Source: Mariprofundaceae bacterium (GTDB lineage Bacteria > Pseudomonadota > Zetaproteobacteria > Mariprofundales > Mariprofundaceae). Taken from it: a DNA stretch of 5,615 bases. Within the stretch, counting starts at the first letter, position 1. Each line of letters starts with the position of its first letter. Positions 5,530-5,615 of the stretch are shown piece after piece. The stretch lies in the NCBI GenBank assembly GCA_030950965.1, contig JAUZQP010000144.1, forward strand, positions 1 through 5,615, read 5' to 3'. Position numbers and translations under genes: made by a program. The notes below the pieces were generated by a model that was not told where the DNA came from, ran no database searches, and saw only the letters and a program-made list of their open reading frames with translations.

Positions 5530-5615
5530 CTTGGTTTCACGCACTGAAAGTGCTTTTTCGGCTAAAGCCCGACTGTAAGCCTGCCGTCTAAAGACGGGTC
5601 TGCGCGACTATAAGT
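5510..5615 (-). ncRNA. Candidate omega RNA (reRNA) scaffold at the element end, partial
   Basis: In TnpB elements the right end is transcribed as a structured RNA whose 3' tail, reading out of the element, guides TnpB. The minus strand here gives four consecutive stems with the strongest one last, then about 10 nt, then phr sequence, which matches that layout. The 5' part and any tnpB lie outside the window. The alternative is that this is the left end of the element and these are only TnpA recognition structures. Confidence 0.3.

Larger units (their letters stand above)
5500..5615 (-). mobile_element. Terminal part of a probable IS200/IS605-type element inserted in phr
   Basis: From about 5500 the sequence is a chain of small hairpins and stops resembling photolyase coding DNA. 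They are CCACCTAC-TGAA-GTAGGTGG (5510-5529), GCACT-GAA-AGTGC (5541-5553), an imperfect GGC-TAAA-GCC stem (5558-5572) and CCGTC-TAAA-GACGG (5584-5597). IS200/IS605 elements end in subterminal hairpins rather than inverted repeats and make no target duplication, which fits. On the minus strand the repeated TTTA loops and the hairpin near the edge resemble the right end of a tnpB-bearing element, so tnpB would lie to the right on the minus strand. The minus frame over the edge hairpin reads ETKPPTSVGG. No transposase sequence is visible, so orientation and even family are provisional. The inner boundary is uncertain by about 10 bp. Confidence 0.6.

Noticed and set aside
5176..5544. Minus-strand frame across the photolyase start and the element edge
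   Set aside because: Most of it is antisense to phr. Only its first ~12 codons, over the hairpin, may reflect the tail of an element-encoded frame.
5192..5578. Second plus-strand frame overlapping phr
   Set aside because: The photolyase signature is in the 5149 frame with the strong ribosome site. This frame is a shadow.
5510..5615. CRISPR repeats
   Set aside because: The hairpins differ in sequence and spacing and show no repeat-spacer alternation.
5521..5615. C-terminal TnpB coding sequence on the minus strand
   Set aside because: The frame across the hairpins has a TAG at 5610-5608, and another frame open to the edge stops after 17 codons. No zinc-finger or RuvC motif is visible, so a protein call cannot be supported.

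Overview
The window looks like chromosomal DNA of a gammaproteobacterium. PurT, TrhP/YegQ and PPK1 all read as gammaproteobacterial versions, and PurT follows the E. coli protein residue for residue around its ATP site. Base composition is near 50% GC. I cannot name a genus with confidence.

Positions 1-4631 hold a same-direction run on the minus strand. In transcription order it is ppk (polyphosphate kinase), trhP (U32-family tRNA hydroxylation protein), a 91-residue Cys/His-rich protein with one C-terminal membrane helix, and the first 239 codons of purT (formate-dependent GAR transformylase), which runs off the left edge. The last three genes are tightly packed (gaps of 33 and 16 nt) and probably form one operon. 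Between ppk and trhP lies a 138-nt gap. It holds a long imperfect hairpin right after the ppk stop and a possible 20-28-codon leader ORF whose TGA overlaps the trhP ATG.

Positions 4632-5148 separate ppk from a divergent photolyase gene. Next to ppk are a 14-bp dyad and a weak Pho-box-like repeat. The middle is a 167-bp near-perfect foldback element with 23-bp perfect terminal inverted repeats ending in CTAG, which is a MITE. The remaining ~220 bp carry only a doubtful 72-codon ORF.

Positions 5149-5615 hold the first ~117 codons of a CPD photolyase/cryptochrome-family gene. It is cut off by hairpin-rich sequence that looks like the end of an IS200/IS605-type (TnpA/TnpB) element, whose body lies beyond the right edge. 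The photolyase is therefore probably a pseudogene.

The core genes cover purine synthesis, wobble-uridine tRNA modification and polyphosphate storage. They share no obvious single pathway. The unusual content is two independent small mobile elements, one upstream of and one inside the photolyase gene, and the small uncharacterised membrane protein in the trhP-purT operon. I see no defence system, CRISPR array, rRNA or tRNA.
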